Assembly (NCBI GenBank): GCA_002428895.1
Contig: DIYC01000091.1
Coordinates: forward strand, 4,285 to 13,284
Source: Burkholderiales bacterium UBA6064
GTDB taxonomy: Bacteria; Pseudomonadota; Gammaproteobacteria; Burkholderiales; Burkholderiaceae_B
Direction of reading: 5' to 3'
Length of the DNA stretch: 9,000 nucleotides
Positions 6,567 to 9,000 of this stretch are shown piece after piece. How positions within the stretch are numbered: the first letter of the stretch is position 1; every line of letters begins with the position of its first letter. Both the position numbers and the translations under genes were made by a program. Under the pieces are notes generated by a model, which saw only the letters and a program-made list of their open reading frames with translations, was not told the origin of the DNA and made no database searches.

Positions 6567-6664
6567 CCAATTTATGAGACAAATAATAATTTAAGGGGCA
6601 ATTAGGTCCTCTATAGTAAAGTAGTTGTCCACGAACCTGAATTATTTATTTGACCAACAAAGAG

Positions 6665-6681
6665 GGTGATATTTAATCACC
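6665..6681. promoter_or_regulatory. Small inverted repeat upstream of the ankyrin-like gene
   Basis: GGTGAT and ATCACC flank ATTTA, 25 bp upstream of the -35 box of the next gene. The size and position fit a binding site or a small hairpin. The rest of the intergenic region 6567-6664 shows nothing else I can support. Confidence 0.3.
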
Positions 6682-6706
6682 AGGAATATTGAATCTCTGC
6701 AAGTGA

Positions 6707-6735
6707 TTGACAGAAAAGCTAAAAAAGAGAATAAT
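6707..6735 (+). promoter_or_regulatory. Near-consensus sigma70 promoter of the ankyrin-like gene
   Basis: A perfect -35 TTGACA (6707-6712), a 17-bp A-rich spacer, and AATAAT (6730-6735), 5 of 6 to the -10 consensus. The predicted start near 6742 gives a leader of about 30 nt with AAGG at 6761-6764. This is the best promoter match in the window and suggests substantial expression unless repressed. Confidence 0.75.
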
Positions 6736-6772
6736 TAAGTCATTTGGCTAACTTTTTGAAAAGGCAGTGCAG

Positions 6773-7672
6773 ATGAAAATATCAGGCAATGATTCAAACC
6801 AGAAACTAGAATCAACTACTGCTGACTTAGTCACAAGTAATCCAAGTCATAATTCGCCAAAATTAACAAGCGCAGCACGTAATTTATTTTCGAATTTGTT
6901 ATTAAATTCTTCCCATTATAGCAAAAAACTTTTGCCTGCTGCCGCAAAAAACGGCGATGTCAAAGCGATTCATGAAATGCTGAAAAAACATAAATTTTCA
7001 GACCAAAAGATTTTCATCAGTATAAAAAATGCGTTGTCAAATGGTCAAACCGAGGCATTCAAAGTCTTGTTCCAAAAGGCTCAGGAGACAGGATTATCAA
7101 AAGCGATTTTTTTGAACTATCCAACCACAAAAAATGATAACGACAAATCACTGAACACATTACTTGCAATTGCACCCGAGTTTCCTGAGATTCGAAGCCT
7201 TTTAAGAGAAGCAGTTGTTGAAACTTATGCAAACCCAGATTCTAAACACGTTGCTCTCAAATTGTTAAACCACTTTGATGAAATCTTTCCTGCAAGCGAT
7301 TCGATTGCTGGCCCTAACACAAGCGTTTTATACACAGTAGCTAAGCATGGAAATGCAGAGCTACTCAGGGAAATGCTCAAGCACCCTGTATTTTTTTATC
7401 AGGGAAAAATAGCTCATGAACAGGTATTTGAACATGAGGTAGAGATTAATCCCAGCCCAGGTACTTACTTTGACGAAAAGCAAACTGACACGAATAAAAT
7501 CCGCTTTGTACAAAACATTTTGTTGGACATGATCGAAAAAGACGAGGTACCCTATCTAAATGATTTACCAAGGCTACTTCACGCTGAATTTAATCAGAAC
7601 ACAGACTTTTCTAAACAATTTGTTAGTCAGGTAGAAGCAAGTCAGGCGCGCCAAAAAAAGTCTATTCAATAA
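6773..7672 (+). CDS. Uncharacterised protein with ankyrin-like repeats
   Basis: I do not recognise a named family. The 299-aa protein is hydrophilic, without signal peptide or membrane helix. Residues 1-35 are Ser/Asn/Thr-rich and likely disordered. Helical segments resemble degenerate ankyrin repeats: LLPAAAKNGDVKAIHEMLKKH (53-73), FISIKNALSNGQTEAFKVLF (81-100) and SVLYTVAKHGNAELLREMLK (184-203), with the A..G....... L pattern. Ankyrin repeats bind proteins and are frequent in secreted effectors of intracellular gammaproteobacteria, so an effector is possible but not shown; no clear secretion signal is visible at the C-terminus. I chose ATG 6773 because AAGG (6761-6764) sits 8 nt upstream; the in-frame GTG at 6767 would be only 2 nt from it. 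It has its own strong promoter. The stop lies 11 bp inside the convergent RND gene. Confidence 0.75.
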   Translation: MKISGNDSNQKLESTTADLVTSNPSHNSPKLTSAARNLFSNLLLNSSHYSKKLLPAAAKNGDVKAIHEMLKKHKFSDQKIFISIKNALSNGQTEAFKVLFQKAQETGLSKAIFLNYPTTKNDNDKSLNTLLAIAPEFPEIRSLLREAVVETYANPDSKHVALKLLNHFDEIFPASDSIAGPNTSVLYTVAKHGNAELLREMLKHPVFFYQGKIAHEQVFEHEVEINPSPGTYFDEKQTDTNKIRFVQNILLDMIEKDEVPYLNDLPRLLHAEFNQNTDFSKQFVSQVEASQARQKKSIQ

Positions 7673-9000
7673 CCTTTTTCGATTGGCTCTCTTCCTGCTC
7701 AATCATCTGCGTAATCCGCTGAGGTGATCCTGTTTTCCGTGCAAGCAACTGATAAGCAACCGGCACAATAAACAAAGTAAACAAAGTGGTCACAATCATA
7801 CCGTATAAAATGACGACACCAATCACGATACGAGTTTCTGAACCTGCTCCGGTGGCTAACACCAAAGGCACGGCACCCGCAATGGTGGTTAAACTTGTCA
7901 TGATGATCGGCCTAAATCGAGTGGCAGAGGCTTCAAGCAATGCTTCACTAAATTCGCGGCCTTCGTCGCGTAATTGATTTGCAAACTCGACAATTAAAAT
8001 GCCATTTTTAGCAGCTAAACCCACCAGCGTAATTAAGCCAATTTGCGAGTAAATATTCAGCGAATTGCCTGTTAAGTAAAGGCCAAGTAAACCACCACCT
8101 AAGGCCAGTGGTACGGTGAGCATAATCACGAAGGGGTGAACGTAACTTTCAAATTGTGCCGCTAAGACTAAAAACACAATTAAAACACCCAACCCAAACA
8201 CAAATAAAATTGATTGTCCTGAACCAATAAAATCTCGACTTTGGCCCTTGTAATCGATAACAACTTTTGGGGGTAAGTGTTCCTTCACCAAAGATTCTAA
8301 ATAATTTAATGCTTCCCCCAAACTATAGCCTTCATCTAAATTAGCCTCGATAGTGATTGATCGAATGCGATTAAAGCGGGACAAACTTTCGGCTGCCCCA
8401 TACTCGTGAATGCTGACCAAATTTGAAAGGGGAATGAGTTGCCCTGTTCGTAATGAACGAACATAAATGTTACTGATGTCTGCAAACGAGTTTTGATCTT
8501 CCAGAATGCCTTCAACAATCACGTCATACTCTTCACCATCATCGAGAAAGGTGGTGATATTGCGCCCTCCCATCATCGTTTCCAGCGTGGAGCCAATTTC
8601 CGACACGGTAACTCCTAAATCGGCAGCACGATCATAGTCCACATTCAAATCAATTTGTGGGCGCGTTTCTTTGTAATTGCTGTCGATCCCATTTAAACCA
8701 GGGTTGGATTCTTCAATTTTTTGAAGCAAAATGTCGCGCCATTGGGCCAGCTCTTCGTAAGTAGAACCGCCAATCACAAACTGCACTGGCTTACTCGTTG
8801 AACCGGCCAAGCCTTGCCGCATTACAGGAAATGCACGCACCCCAGGCAAATCAGCCATAGATTGTCTAATTTCTTGCATAATTTGCGCTGCTGGTCGACG
8901 ACTTGCCCAATCATTTAAAATAATAATTGCAAGGCCGTTACTAAAGTTCTCGATATTACCAAATGCACGCGGCGCGCGCACGGACAAGCGATTCACTTCG
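7662..9000 (-). CDS. RND efflux permease (HAE1 family), C-terminal half
   Basis: Inner-membrane proton-driven pump subunit that works with a periplasmic adaptor and an outer-membrane channel to expel toxic compounds. Only the last 445 or so residues are in the window. The frame stays open to the edge (codon GAA at 8999-8997), so the GTG at 8996 is internal and the true start lies outside. Counting from that GTG, residues 1-255 are periplasmic porter/docking domain sequence, including LGVTVSEIGSTLETMMGGR. Five membrane helices follow at about 262-281, 287-310, 316-340, 364-384 and 390-418, matching TM8-TM12 of AcrB. Signature stretches are GLAAKNGILIVEFANQLRDEG, RPIIMTSL and VPLVLATGAGSE. The tail is short and charged. 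Substrate cannot be predicted. Adaptor and earlier residues should lie beyond the right edge. Its base use looks less A/T-rich than the cas genes, consistent with a core gene. Confidence 0.95.
   Translation of the reverse strand, partial: EVNRLSVRAPRAFGNIENFSNGLAIIILNDWASRRPAAQIMQEIRQSMADLPGVRAFPVMRQGLAGSTSKPVQFVIGGSTYEELAQWRDILLQKIEESNPGLNGIDSNYKETRPQIDLNVDYDRAADLGVTVSEIGSTLETMMGGRNITTFLDDGEEYDVIVEGILEDQNSFADISNIYVRSLRTGQLIPLSNLVSIHEYGAAESLSRFNRIRSITIEANLDEGYSLGEALNYLESLVKEHLPPKVVIDYKGQSRDFIGSGQSILFVFGLGVLIVFLVLAAQFESYVHPFVIMLTVPLALGGGLLGLYLTGNSLNIYSQIGLITLVGLAAKNGILIVEFANQLRDEGREFSEALLEASATRFRPIIMTSLTTIAGAVPLVLATGAGSETRIVIGVVILYGMIVTTLFTLFIVPVAYQLLARKTGSPQRITQMIEQEESQSKKVIE

Noticed and set aside
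6671..6700. Possible PmrA-like TTAAT elements upstream of the ankyrin-like gene
   Set aside because: Spacing and sequence do not match the Legionella tandem site well, and the host is not known.
7655..7679. Inverted repeat AAAAAG / CTTTTT between the two convergent genes as a bidirectional terminator
   Set aside because: The stem is 6 bp, almost all A/T, with a 13-nt loop; too weak to call.

Overview
The window holds a complete, compact type II-C CRISPR-Cas9 locus and three neighbouring genes. The A/T-rich composition, a cytosolic protein with ankyrin-like repeats, and a HAE1-type RND efflux permease suggest a gammaproteobacterium, possibly a host-associated, Legionella- or Coxiella-like lineage. 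The class is an inference from gene style; no sequence here proves it.

Layout. Positions 54-141 (minus) hold a predicted tracrRNA. It has a 17-nt exact match to the CRISPR repeat and ends in a perfect 24-bp palindromic hairpin. Between it and cas9 lie two face-to-face promoters occupying almost the same bases (145-177), one for the tracrRNA and one for cas9. Next come cas9 (204-3335), cas1 (3339-4268) and cas2 (4268-4594) as a tight plus-strand operon with a 3-bp gap and a 1-bp overlap. No cas4 or csn2 is present, which fits subtype II-C. The array (4659-5088) has seven identical 36-bp repeats and six 29-30-bp spacers. The repeat sequence, the tracrRNA layout and a hairpin with a T-run at the cas2 side all suggest the array is read on the minus strand, towards the cas genes. 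Orientation is the main unproven point.

Right of the array, a Fic-domain protein with an N-terminal winged-helix region (5139-6509, minus) ends only 50 bp before the array and could feed transcription into it. Its promoter region carries a perfect 14-bp inverted repeat that looks like an autoregulatory operator. Its Fic active-site motif has Gln in place of the catalytic His. After about 200 bp of intergenic DNA with a near-consensus promoter comes a plus-strand gene of unknown function with ankyrin-like repeats (6773-7672). Its 3' end overlaps by 11 bp the convergent C-terminal half of an RND permease gene (7662-9000, minus) that runs off the window.

How it works together: Cas1 and Cas2 acquire spacers, the array and tracrRNA supply the guide duplex, and Cas9 cuts matching DNA. 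The Fic regulator, the ankyrin-like protein and the efflux pump have no evident mechanistic link to CRISPR, except that Fic could share transcription with the array.
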